NCBI GenBank assembly: GCA_002428445.1 | Contig: DIWJ01000084.1 | Coordinates: 1 to 64,000 of the forward strand | Length of the DNA stretch: 64,000 bases | Reading direction: 5' to 3' | Origin: Syntrophaceae bacterium UBA6109 | GTDB taxonomy: Bacteria; Desulfobacterota; Syntrophia; Syntrophales; UBA6109 | Shown here: positions 52,621 to 61,070 of the stretch, in pieces | Layout of the letters: every line of letters starts with the position of its first letter | Position numbering within the stretch: position 1 is the first letter of the stretch | Program-made: the position numbers and the translations under genes | Notes under the pieces: model-generated | Told to the model about the DNA's origin: nothing | The model's input: the letters and a program-made list of their open reading frames with translations, nothing else | Database searches by the model: none

Positions 52621-53716
52621 CGTCCTGCAATCCATCTGGAGCGAATCGCCGGGAGGGAGTCGCAGGACCGCCCTGACCGCCCTGCTGTCCGTCCTGTCCC
52701 GTCCCTATGGCGCGGCGGTCTGGCTGCGCAGCAGTTTGTACGACCGGGCGCTGCTTCCGCGGCACAGGCTCCCCTGCCGCGTCGTCAGCATCGGCAACGT
52801 GACGGTGGGGGGAACGGGCAAGACGCCCTTCGCCATCTTTCTGGCGGGCATCTTGAAGAACAGAGGGTTCCGGCCCTGCGTCCTGAGCCGCGGCTACGGC
52901 GCGGCAAAAACGGCGCACGCGGGAATCGTCTCGGACGGCGAACGCATCTTAGCCCGCTATCCGGAGACCGGGGACGAACCGCTCCTCATCGCCCGCTCTC
53001 TGAGCGGCATCCCCGTCATCACCGGGGCGGACCGCGTCTTGACCGGCAGAGAAGCCCTCAACCGATTCGGGGCCGACGTCCTTGTCCTCGACGACGCATT
53101 TCAGCACCGGCGGCTGCATCGCGATGTCGACATCGTCCTCGTGGATTCCGGCCGCCCTTTCGGAAATGGCTTTCTCCTGCCGCGCGGCCCCTTGCGGGAA
53201 CCCGTTGGCGCTCTCCGGCGGGCAGACCTGATCGTCCGCATCGGTCCTGCTGAGCGGGGGACGCCGGCCGAACTGATCGCCGCACTCGGGGACCGCCCGG
53301 CGGAGATCTTCTCGGGCCGCAGGGAACCGAGGGATCTGCGCTGCGGCGCGGCCGGATCGTCTCTCCCGCTCGAAATGCTGAGGGAAAGACGCATCGCCGC
53401 TTTTGCGGGCATCGCCTCTCCGGCCGCATTCCGAAAGACGCTGGAACTCCTGCAGGCGCGGGTAGTCCGGTTCCTTGCCTTCCCCGACCATCATCCTTAC
53501 GGGGACAAGGACATCGCGAGGATTCGCCGGGAATCGGCGGAGGCGGGGGCGGAGATCATCGTCACGACGGAAAAAGACGGCGTCCGGCTGGAATCCTTTC
53601 CCGGATTCCTGTCGGAGCTGAAGCAGCTTCGCGTCGCGATCGCGATGACGCCTTCCGAAGGCCCCTTCGTGGAGGCACTTTTAAGGCGACTTTGTCAGGA
53701 GACTCATGACCGCTGA
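52604..53716 (+). CDS. lpxK: Tetraacyldisaccharide 4'-kinase LpxK
   Basis: A 370-residue membrane-associated P-loop kinase that phosphorylates the lipid A disaccharide. SIGNVTVGGTGKTPFA (in parts: GNVTVGGTGKTP) is the family P-loop; LSRGYG, VGDEPLLIAR-like GDEPLLIARS and LDDAFQHRRLHRD are the other signatures. Length is normal. It is overlapped by msbA and overlaps the acyltransferase by 11 bases. Confidence 0.95.
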   Translation: MAGLRDVLQSIWSESPGGSRRTALTALLSVLSRPYGAAVWLRSSLYDRALLPRHRLPCRVVSIGNVTVGGTGKTPFAIFLAGILKNRGFRPCVLSRGYGAAKTAHAGIVSDGERILARYPETGDEPLLIARSLSGIPVITGADRVLTGREALNRFGADVLVLDDAFQHRRLHRDVDIVLVDSGRPFGNGFLLPRGPLREPVGALRRADLIVRIGPAERGTPAELIAALGDRPAEIFSGRREPRDLRCGAAGSSLPLEMLRERRIAAFAGIASPAAFRKTLELLQARVVRFLAFPDHHPYGDKDIARIRRESAEAGAEIIVTTEKDGVRLESFPGFLSELKQLRVAIAMTPSEGPFVEALLRRLCQETHDR

Positions 53717-54602
53717 TAACGGCAGAATGTCGCGGGCGATTCTCGCGCCCTTCCGATCGATCCCGGCGAATCTGCGGAAACACCTGTTCGCCGGGCTGTT
53801 CGATCTGTTCTACTATCTGTCACCGCGGCAGCGCCTGATCGCCATCCACAACCTCAAATGTGCCTTCCCCGAAAAGGACATGGCGGAGATCCGCTCCATT
53901 GCCAAAGGCGTGTACCGAACCATGGGAATCGTGGCGGCGGAATTCTTCGATATCCCCGGGCTGTCGCGGGAGACGATCGGCGAGTTCGTGGAGCACTCGG
54001 AGGGAATCGAACGGTGCCTTGCGGCCCTGGAGAAGAAGCGGGGACTCCTCATGTTCGGAGCCCACTTCGGAAACTGGGAGCTGGAGGCTGCGGTATTCTC
54101 TCTCCTGGTCCGCCCCGTGACCGTGATCTACCGCCCCCTTGACAGCAAGGTCCTGGACGACCTCGTTCTCCACGTCCGGTCGGCGTCGGGCAACATCCCC
54201 CTCGCCAAGGACCGGGCGATGCGGCAGATGCTCCGGGTGCTGAAGGACAACGGGGTCCTGGGCATTCTTGTCGATCAGAACATGGCCTGGCAGGAAGGCG
54301 TCTTCGTCGATTTCTTCGGACGTCCCGCCTGCACGACGGACGGGTTGGCGCTGCTGGCTCTCCATACGGGGGCGCCGGTGGTGCCGGCCTTCCTGATCCG
54401 GCAGCCCAACGGCAAGTATCGCTTCGTCGTCGGCGAGGAAGTCCCGACGGTACGTACAGGCGACAAGGCCCATGACGTTCTCGCCAATACGCAGAATTAC
54501 ACCCGGATCGTCGAGGAAACCGTGCAGCGCTATCCCGATCAGTGGCTGTGGATCCACCAGCGATGGAAGACGAAAACCTGCCAGGTGGTCAAGACAAAAT
54601 GA
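53706..54602 (+). CDS. Lipid A late acyltransferase, LpxL/HtrB family
   Basis: A 298-residue inner-membrane acyltransferase. The catalytic pair is in HFGNWE (HxxxxE/D), followed by VDQN and FFGRPACTTDGLA, which match LpxL/LpxM. It adds a secondary acyl chain to lipid A. Only one such gene is present in the window, so the number of secondary chains is unknown. It overlaps lpxK and, by ATGA, waaF. Confidence 0.9.
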   Translation: MTADNGRMSRAILAPFRSIPANLRKHLFAGLFDLFYYLSPRQRLIAIHNLKCAFPEKDMAEIRSIAKGVYRTMGIVAAEFFDIPGLSRETIGEFVEHSEGIERCLAALEKKRGLLMFGAHFGNWELEAAVFSLLVRPVTVIYRPLDSKVLDDLVLHVRSASGNIPLAKDRAMRQMLRVLKDNGVLGILVDQNMAWQEGVFVDFFGRPACTTDGLALLALHTGAPVVPAFLIRQPNGKYRFVVGEEVPTVRTGDKAHDVLANTQNYTRIVEETVQRYPDQWLWIHQRWKTKTCQVVKTK

Positions 54603-55672
54603 CGAAGAAAGCGATCAACCTGCGCCCCTTTGCGGGGTTCGGAAATATCCTCATCCGCGGAACCAACTGGATCGGCGATGCCGTACTGACGTTGCCGTCC
54701 CTGGCGGCCGTGCGGGCCGCCTTTCCTGCCGCCCACATCACAGTCCTGGCAAAACCCTGGGTCGCGGAAGTCTATGCGCTGAGTCCGGAGATCGACAGGG
54801 TGATCCCCTACCAGCGGCCGGGAGTCCATGAAGGGATCAAAGGCCTGATTCGCCTTGCCGGGGAGCTGCGCGTCCGCCGGTTCGACGCCGTCATCCTGCT
54901 GCAGAACGCCATCGAGGCGGCCATTCTTTCCTGCCTCGCCCGCATCCCCGTCCGGGCCGGATACGGAACGGACGGCCGGGGACTGCTTCTCACCCACTCG
55001 GTGAAGAAGATGCGCGGCATCGGGAACCTCCATCAAACCCGCTATTATCTGGAAATGGTCAAGGCCCTGGGATGCCGGGAAACGGCGAGGGAAATCCGCC
55101 TCGCAACGACGCCATCGCATGAGGCGTTGGCCGACAAACGGCTGGAGGGGACCGGGCTCGCCGGGAAACACCCGCTCGTCGGCATTGCCCCCGGCGCGGC
55201 CTATGGGCCTGCCAAGCGGTGGTTCCCGGAACGATTCGCCGCCGTCGCCGATCGGCTGATCGCGGACGAAGGCGCGTCGATCATCCTCTTCGGAAGCGCC
55301 GGCGACAGACCTGCCGCCGCGGCCGTCGCCCGGCGCGCGGCAGGCTCCCTCGCCGACATCGCCGGCCAGACGGATCTCAAGGAAGCGATCGCCGTCATGG
55401 CCCGCTGCGATCTTTTTATCTCCAACGATTCCGGACTGATGCATCTTTCCGCCGCCTTGGGGGTGCCCACCGTTGCGATCTTCGGCTCCACCAATCCCGT
55501 GACGACGGGACCCGTCGGCAAGCGCAGCGTCATCGTCCGGCGGGAGGTCGATTGCAGTCCCTGCCTGAAGACGGATTGTCCCACGGACTTCCGCTGCATG
55601 GACCGGATCACGGCGGACGACGTACTGGAAGCCGCCAAGGGCCTTCTGCAGAAACAGGCGGAAAAGAACTGA
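54599..55672 (+). CDS. waaF: Heptosyltransferase II-like, GT9 family
   Basis: A 357-residue core glycosyltransferase. ILIRGTNWIGDAVLTLP is the WaaF N-terminal signature; GIAPGAAYGPAKRWFPE and NDSGLMHLSAALG..TVAIFGSTNP are the ADP-heptose-binding motifs; the C-terminal part has CSPCLKTDCPTDFRCM with four Cys. The ATG at 54599 overlaps the acyltransferase stop (ATGA). It adds the second L-glycero-D-manno-heptose. Confidence 0.92.
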   Translation: MTKKAINLRPFAGFGNILIRGTNWIGDAVLTLPSLAAVRAAFPAAHITVLAKPWVAEVYALSPEIDRVIPYQRPGVHEGIKGLIRLAGELRVRRFDAVILLQNAIEAAILSCLARIPVRAGYGTDGRGLLLTHSVKKMRGIGNLHQTRYYLEMVKALGCRETAREIRLATTPSHEALADKRLEGTGLAGKHPLVGIAPGAAYGPAKRWFPERFAAVADRLIADEGASIILFGSAGDRPAAAAVARRAAGSLADIAGQTDLKEAIAVMARCDLFISNDSGLMHLSAALGVPTVAIFGSTNPVTTGPVGKRSVIVRREVDCSPCLKTDCPTDFRCMDRITADDVLEAAKGLLQKQAEKN

Positions 55673-55684
55673 AGAGATCAGACG

Positions 55685-56257
55685 ATGGAACGGAAGAAGA
55701 AATTTGCCGCCGTCTTTCTCGACCGCGACGGAACGATCAACGAAGAGGTCGGCTATCTCGACCGCCTGGAGCGGCTGCGCATCCTCCCCGGCGCGGCGGA
55801 AGCGGTACGGCGGATCAACGAAAGCGGATTGAAGGCCGTCGTCATCACCAACCAGTCCGGCGTGGCGCGGGGCTATTTCACAGAGGAATTCGTCCGGACC
55901 GTTCACGAGCGCATCCGCGAAGCGCTGCGGCGCGAGGGGGCGGAGATCGACGGATTTTACTATTGCCCCCACCACCCGTCGGAGGGTATAGGGGATTATC
56001 GAAGAAGCTGCGACTGCCGCAAACCGGCGACGGGAATGCTGAAGCAGGCGGGCGAAGAACTGGATATCGATCTCAGCCGGTCCTATTTCGTCGGCGATAC
56101 GCTCAAGGATGTCGAGACGGGGCTGCGGGCCGGCACCAGGACTGTCCTCGTCAGAACCGGATACGGAGCGTCGGAAATTCCGTCTGATATCCGCCCCGAC
56201 TGCACGGCAACGGACCTCCTGGACGCGGTGCGATGGATCCTCAAGGACAGCGCATGA
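55685..56257 (+). CDS. gmhB: D-glycero-beta-D-manno-heptose 1,7-bisphosphate 7-phosphatase
   Basis: A 190-residue HAD phosphatase. FLDRDGTINEEVGYL carries the nucleophile and acid Asp; TNQSG is motif II; the zinc-binding insert is CPHHPSEG...CDCRKP; and GDTLKDVETG is motif IV. It works in the ADP-heptose pathway that supplies the two heptosyltransferases around it. It overlaps waaC by four bases (ATGA). Confidence 0.94.
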   Translation: MERKKKFAAVFLDRDGTINEEVGYLDRLERLRILPGAAEAVRRINESGLKAVVITNQSGVARGYFTEEFVRTVHERIREALRREGAEIDGFYYCPHHPSEGIGDYRRSCDCRKPATGMLKQAGEELDIDLSRSYFVGDTLKDVETGLRAGTRTVLVRTGYGASEIPSDIRPDCTATDLLDAVRWILKDSA

Positions 56258-57279
56258 ACATCCTGATCGTCAAACTCAGCGCCATCGGCGACGTCGTCCA
56301 CACCCTGCCGTCGCTCGCCGCACTGCGGAAACGTTTTCCCGACGCCCACATCAGTTGGGCCGTTGAGGAGGCCGCAGCGGACCTCATCTGCGGCCACCCC
56401 CATCTCGATCGCGTTCTCGTCTCCGGACGCAAGACATGGCTGCGGCGGATGGGTGACGGGCAAATTGCGCCCCCCTTCCGGGAAATCGGCAGGTTCTTTC
56501 GAGAACTCCGGGAGCGGCCTTACGATCTCGTCATCGACTTCCACGGGCTTTTCAAGAGCGCGGCGGTCGTTTTTCTGAGCGGGGGCAAGCGCAGGTTGGG
56601 TTACAAAAGCATGCAGGAGATGAGCGGCCTCTTCCTGAACGAAAAAATACCGGAGGACATGACGAAACACGCCGTCGACCGGTATCTCGATTTTGTGGCT
56701 CATCTTGGCGGGGAGACCGCCGAGAAGGAATTTCTCATCCCGATCGGAGAAGAAAACCGGAAGCGCATCGACCTCCTGATGAAGCGAGCCGGCATCGAGG
56801 CGGGAAATGACTTTGTCGCCGTGAGCCCGGAGGCGTTATGGCCGACGAAGCTCTGGGACGACGGACGCTTCGCCGAACTTTGCGACCGGATCCGAAGCGA
56901 TCTCCGCCTCCCCGTTATCCTGACCGGCGCCGACCGCGGCGCCGTGCTGCCGGTCCGGGAACGGATGAAAGAGACTTACGTGGACCTTGCGGGACGGACG
57001 ACGCTGCGCGATCTTGCGGAGCTGTACCGGCGGGCAAGGGTTGTCGTCACGACGGATTCCGGCCCCATGCACATCGCCGCCGCCGTCGGGACGAAGGTCG
57101 TCGCACTTTTCGGGCCGACCGATCCGGCAAGGACGGGTCCCTACGGCGAAGGTCACCGCGTCATCCGAAAGAGTATGGAATGCAGTCCCTGTTTTCTGAG
57201 GAACTGCAATCATAAAACCTGCATGGGCGGCATTTCAGTGGAGGAAGTATTCGCCGCAGTTCAAGGAGCGTTGTCATGA
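56254..57279 (+). CDS. waaC: Heptosyltransferase I-like, GT9 family
   Basis: A 341-residue glycosyltransferase starting MNILIVKLSAIGDVVHTLP, the WaaC signature, with TTDSGPMHIAAAVGTKVVALFGPTDPARTGPYG (in parts: TDSGPMHIAAA, LFGPTDPARTGPYG) as the sugar-nucleotide site. The C-terminal CSPCFLRNC..KTC cluster parallels WaaF. It adds the first heptose to Kdo. The ATG at 56254 overlaps gmhB and its stop overlaps the PagL-like gene, so the four genes are translationally chained. Confidence 0.92.
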   Translation: MNILIVKLSAIGDVVHTLPSLAALRKRFPDAHISWAVEEAAADLICGHPHLDRVLVSGRKTWLRRMGDGQIAPPFREIGRFFRELRERPYDLVIDFHGLFKSAAVVFLSGGKRRLGYKSMQEMSGLFLNEKIPEDMTKHAVDRYLDFVAHLGGETAEKEFLIPIGEENRKRIDLLMKRAGIEAGNDFVAVSPEALWPTKLWDDGRFAELCDRIRSDLRLPVILTGADRGAVLPVRERMKETYVDLAGRTTLRDLAELYRRARVVVTTDSGPMHIAAAVGTKVVALFGPTDPARTGPYGEGHRVIRKSMECSPCFLRNCNHKTCMGGISVEEVFAAVQGALS

Positions 57280-57914
57280 CAACAGAGAAACCTTGTCGAA
57301 AAATCCAGATCCATTCCGGAAACGATGTTGCCGCACTTTTTGTGATCCTGGGACTTATTTTTTTCTTCTCAAACGGCGTCTGGGGCAGCGAAGGGAAAGT
57401 GGGGGAAGACTCGGGCGGGAAGTTCTTTACGGAAATGGGGGTGATAACGGGATATGGAAGCGGGAGTATCCCGGAGGGACGCTATCAGCCCATCCTCCTG
57501 ATCGGGCATTTCGGCGTTGATTTGAAAAGGTATATCTCGGGACTGCGGAATCACCGGGGGACACTCAGTGCGTTTATCGAGCCGCAGATCAACCCGGTCT
57601 TCGAGCCGTCGACGAATTTCGAGGCAGGCATCGGCGTCGGTCTCCAATATTCCTACCCGGTCTACGAACCCGTATCCCTGTATATCCTGGGGAGCACAGG
57701 CCCGCATTACGTATCCGTCGTCACACAGAAACAGGCCAACGGTTTTCTATTTTCCAACGTCTTCGGCGCGGGGATAAACTATTCCCTGTCGAAGGACTCG
57801 GCTCTCCATGTCGGGTACCGCTTTCGCCACATGTCCAATGCGGATCTCGCCGAACCGAATGGCGGCATCGACACCCACATGGGCGTCGTCGGCTACAGCC
57901 TGTTTTTCAAATGA
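57276..57914 (+). CDS. pagL: PagL-like lipid A 3-O-deacylase
   Basis: A 212-residue protein with an N-terminal hydrophobic signal (about residues 18-38) and a small outer-membrane barrel. YRFRHMSNADLAEPNGGID near the C-terminus carries the HxSN catalytic pair (His and Ser), and Asp stands 14 residues after the His where PagL usually has Glu, a conservative change. PagL removes the 3-position acyl chain from lipid A, altering its packing and immune recognition. Start overlaps waaC (ATGA). It would modify the product of this very cluster. Confidence 0.85.
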   Translation: MTTEKPCRKIQIHSGNDVAALFVILGLIFFFSNGVWGSEGKVGEDSGGKFFTEMGVITGYGSGSIPEGRYQPILLIGHFGVDLKRYISGLRNHRGTLSAFIEPQINPVFEPSTNFEAGIGVGLQYSYPVYEPVSLYILGSTGPHYVSVVTQKQANGFLFSNVFGAGINYSLSKDSALHVGYRFRHMSNADLAEPNGGIDTHMGVVGYSLFFK

Positions 57915-57965
57915 CGGGCGGAAACGGGAAGAGATTGCCGGGAAGGGAGAAAGGAAGGGATCGCG

Positions 57966-58136
57966 ATGGCGATAAACAAGGAGTTGCTCGAAATCCTGGC
58001 CTGCCCCAAATGCAAGGGGGAGCTCCGCCTCGACGAGGCGGAGGCAGGTCTGATCTGTGAAAAATGCCGCCTCCTCTACGAGATCAAAGACGGCATTCCG
58101 ATCATGCTTGTTGAGGAGGCGAAGCCGCTTCCCTGA
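57966..58136 (+). CDS. Trm112 family zinc-ribbon protein
   Basis: A 56-residue protein too short for common ORF cutoffs. KELLEILACPKCKGEL and LICEKCRLLYEIKDGIPIML (in parts: CPKCKGEL, CEKCRLLYEIKDGIPIM) are the complete bacterial Trm112/YcaR signature with two CxxC pairs. A purine-rich site (GGAAGGGATCGCG) precedes the ATG. Such proteins often lie in lipid A operons next to lpxK. Its 3' end overlaps the convergent glycosyltransferase gene by 35 bases. Confidence 0.88.
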   Translation: MAINKELLEILACPKCKGELRLDEAEAGLICEKCRLLYEIKDGIPIMLVEEAKPLP

Positions 58137-59199
58137 GCGTCGCGCGGATCGTCTCCATGACCTCGCCAACCGTCAGTTCGTCCAGGCATCGGCTCTTTCC
58201 CTGTCCGTCACAGCCCTTGCGGAAACAGGGGACGCAGGAAAGCGGAGATACGACGACGCGGTGGTTCTCGCCGATCGGCGCCCAGTCGTGCCAATCCGTC
58301 GGACCGTAAATCGTGACCGTGGGCGTCCCCGCTGCCGCGGCAATGTGTGGCGCGGCGCTGTCTACACCGATATGCAAGCGGCTCCGCTGGAGAAGAGCCG
58401 CCAGCTGGGCCAGTGTCGTCATACCGGCAAGGTTATGAACAGCCGTTCTTTCACGGCAGAGCAGCTGGGCCTTCCCCCTCTCCGCCCCCGAACCGACGAG
58501 AACGGTTTCGATCCGGAATTCCTCGCCCAGACGATCAATGACCTCGGACCACTTGCGCAGGTCCCACTCCTTGTAGGACCAGCGGGAAAAGGGATTCAGG
58601 GTAACCCAGCCCCCCCGTGATGCGATTCCCTCTCTCTCCAGCAGGCGATCCACCTGAAGGCTCGATTCCTCCGCCACCCAAAGCCGGGGGATTTCGTCAG
58701 GGGTCGGTATTCCGAAGGCCCTCACGATCCGTAACGACTGCTCCGCGGCGCCGCGATGCCTCTCCCCGGGGGAATTGGGAATTGCCAGGTGCGTGAAGAG
58801 GCGGTTTCGCCAGAAGGAGACTCTTTCGTAATAAAGGCTTGCCCTGCGAGGCGCCCCGGTCAGAAAGGTCATGATCGCGCCCCGGTCATCGGAACGAAGG
58901 TCGAAAACCAGGTCGAATCGTGCGGCGCGGAGAGCACGGATGAGCGCCATCTGTTTCAGCGACCGTTGAACGCAATTCTGTGAGCGGGCAGGGATTTCAA
59001 AGACTTCATGGATGGAAGGATCGGCGGTCAGGAGAGCGCCGCTGCCTTCGCGGACAATTACTGAAACGGGCACGCCGTAATGCTCCTTGACGGCTCGGAA
59101 GGTGGGCGTCGACCAGACGACGTCGCCGATATCCCCAAGTTGGACAACAAGAATCCTGCGGATGTCCTGGAAACGAGCAAAGTGTTCGGCGATTTTCAT
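58102..59199 (-). CDS. Glycosyltransferase family 9 (heptosyltransferase-like)
   Basis: A 365-residue GT9 enzyme: RRILVVQLGDIGDVVWSTP at the N-terminus, LNPFSRWSYKEW and GVDSAAPHIAAAAGTPTVTIYGPTDWHDWAPIG (in parts: VDSAAPHIAAA, YGPTDWHDW) at the donor site, and a C-terminal CVPCFRKGC..GKSRC cluster. It resembles WaaQ/third heptosyltransferases. It is the last gene of the minus-strand sugar operon and converges on the lipid A cluster, overlapping the Trm112-like gene. Confidence 0.88.
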   Translation of the reverse strand: MKIAEHFARFQDIRRILVVQLGDIGDVVWSTPTFRAVKEHYGVPVSVIVREGSGALLTADPSIHEVFEIPARSQNCVQRSLKQMALIRALRAARFDLVFDLRSDDRGAIMTFLTGAPRRASLYYERVSFWRNRLFTHLAIPNSPGERHRGAAEQSLRIVRAFGIPTPDEIPRLWVAEESSLQVDRLLEREGIASRGGWVTLNPFSRWSYKEWDLRKWSEVIDRLGEEFRIETVLVGSGAERGKAQLLCRERTAVHNLAGMTTLAQLAALLQRSRLHIGVDSAAPHIAAAAGTPTVTIYGPTDWHDWAPIGENHRVVVSPLSCVPCFRKGCDGQGKSRCLDELTVGEVMETIRATLREAASPPQQA

Positions 59200-59216
59200 G
59201 AAATGTAGGCTGAGGG

Positions 59217-61070
59217 CTAATCGAAATGGGGGGTGTATTCTGGGACGATTTCTACAAGCTTTCGTTTGATCGCCGGACCATCGGCACGGGCGGCTGCAGC
59301 GACGAGCGCTTCGATGTCGGCGTCAAGCTTTTTCGCATCGCAGCTTCGGCCGCGGATGACGCGGATCTTCTCGTGAGAGGTAGGAACAATTCCCTCTCCC
59401 TCCGTGATGAGTTCCTCGAACAGCTTTTCCCCCGGTCGCAGGCCCACGTACTGGATCGAGATATCTCTATCCGGTTCGAATCCATGCAGGCGTATCATAT
59501 CGCGTGCCATGTCGGCGATGCGGACGGGTTTCCCCATATCGAGGATGAAGACCTCGCCGCCTTCCCCCATTGCCCCCGCCTGAAGAATAAGTTGCGCCGC
59601 CTCGGGAATGGTCATGAAGTATCTTGTCACCTCCGGATGTGTAACCGTTACGGGACCTCCCTGGGCAATCTGTTGCTGAAAGGTCGGCACGACGGAACCC
59701 GAACTGCCGAGAACATTCCCAAAGCGAACCGCCACAAAACGTGTTGCACTCTTGCCGTTAAGACACTCGATCATCATTTCGGCGACCCTCTTGGTGGTCC
59801 CCATGACACTGGTAGGGCGGACGGCCTTGTCCGTGGAAACAAGAACAAAACGTTTGACCTCAGTACTCATCGCAGAGTCGATGACGTTTCTTGTGCCAAT
59901 CACATTGTTGCACACGGCCTCCTGGGGGTGTTCTTCCTGTATGGGGACATGCTTATAAGCCGCCGCATGGAAGACGACCTCCGGTCGGAAATCGGCAAAG
60001 ACGCGGCAAATCACGGAGCGGTCGCGTATGTCGGCGAGATAACCTTTTACCGGAATCCACGCAAAACGACGGCGGCATTCGCTCTCCAAGCTGAATAAAT
60101 TGAACTCGCTGAATTCCAGGATTCCGAGCTTTGCCGGTTTATAACGGCAGATTTGCCTGACCAATTCACTCCCGATCGATCCTCCCGCGCCCGTCACCAG
60201 AATCCGCCGGCCCTCCAGATAACTACGTATGGCATCCTGATCGAGATGAACTTCCTCGCGGCCCAGGATGTCCTCGATGGTCACTTCCCGTATGGCCTTG
60301 ACGGATACCTTGCCGTCTATCAGTTCGCCGATTCCCGGCATCGTCCGATAACGTTTGCCGGTCTGCTCGCAGGCTGCGACGATCCGCCGCATCCGTTCCG
60401 CCTTTGCAGAGGGCACCGCAATCAGAACCTCGTCGAACGATTCGGAGAAGTTCTCGATATCGTCGATAACGCCGAGCACCGGAACGCCATGGATCATTTT
60501 CCCCTGTTTGGCTTCGTCATCGTCCAGTAAGCCGACGGGCCTCATTCTGACACTTTGATTATCCTGAAGTTCCCGCAGAACTTTTTCACCGGCATCGCCG
60601 GCTCCGATGATGAGCAATCTCCGCCCGTGACTCCTGCCCTTTCTGAGGATCCGGAGAGAGGAAATGTTGTTGGACAGGATCAGGCGCAGGGCGACCCTGA
60701 TACCGCTGATGAGGAGCAGCGTCAGCATCCAGTCGATGGCGAAGACGGAGCGGGGAAATCCCTGGAAATGGAAGAAAAAGAGGATGGCCAAGAGGATGAC
60801 AATGGAAGAAAGAGTCGAAGCTTTGACGACGTTCTTCATGTCCTCCATGCTCGTGTAGCGCCACATGCCGCGGTACAGATTAAAGGCAAAGAAGACGATC
60901 AGCTTGAACGGCACGATCACGGGAAGGGTCCTGCGGATATTGTTCCATTGATCCGGCGGTATGTCGATTTCAAAACGCAGCAGATAGGACAGGAGGTAGG
61001 ATGCGGCCACCAGAAAGGCATCCAGAAGAAGCATGGCGTAGAAGTTCGGATTGCGGAGAAGATTCTTCAT
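59217..61070 (-). CDS. CapD/WbpM-type nucleotide-sugar epimerase/dehydratase
   Basis: A 617-residue membrane enzyme: four N-terminal membrane segments (about 10-115), a CoA-binding-like Rossmann domain (IIGAGDAGEKVLREL, about 140-265), then the SDR domain with TGAGGSIGSEL and STDKAVRPTSVMGTTKR. The Met in VMGTTKR replaces the usual Tyr, as normal for the WbpM/FlaA1 UDP-GlcNAc 4,6-dehydratase group. It prepares sugars such as QuiNAc or FucNAc. The start at 61070 overlaps the aminotransferase stop by one base (TGATG); the longer frame is not used. Confidence 0.9.
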   Translation of the reverse strand: MKNLLRNPNFYAMLLLDAFLVAASYLLSYLLRFEIDIPPDQWNNIRRTLPVIVPFKLIVFFAFNLYRGMWRYTSMEDMKNVVKASTLSSIVILLAILFFFHFQGFPRSVFAIDWMLTLLLISGIRVALRLILSNNISSLRILRKGRSHGRRLLIIGAGDAGEKVLRELQDNQSVRMRPVGLLDDDEAKQGKMIHGVPVLGVIDDIENFSESFDEVLIAVPSAKAERMRRIVAACEQTGKRYRTMPGIGELIDGKVSVKAIREVTIEDILGREEVHLDQDAIRSYLEGRRILVTGAGGSIGSELVRQICRYKPAKLGILEFSEFNLFSLESECRRRFAWIPVKGYLADIRDRSVICRVFADFRPEVVFHAAAYKHVPIQEEHPQEAVCNNVIGTRNVIDSAMSTEVKRFVLVSTDKAVRPTSVMGTTKRVAEMMIECLNGKSATRFVAVRFGNVLGSSGSVVPTFQQQIAQGGPVTVTHPEVTRYFMTIPEAAQLILQAGAMGEGGEVFILDMGKPVRIADMARDMIRLHGFEPDRDISIQYVGLRPGEKLFEELITEGEGIVPTSHEKIRVIRGRSCDAKKLDADIEALVAAAARADGPAIKRKLVEIVPEYTPHFD

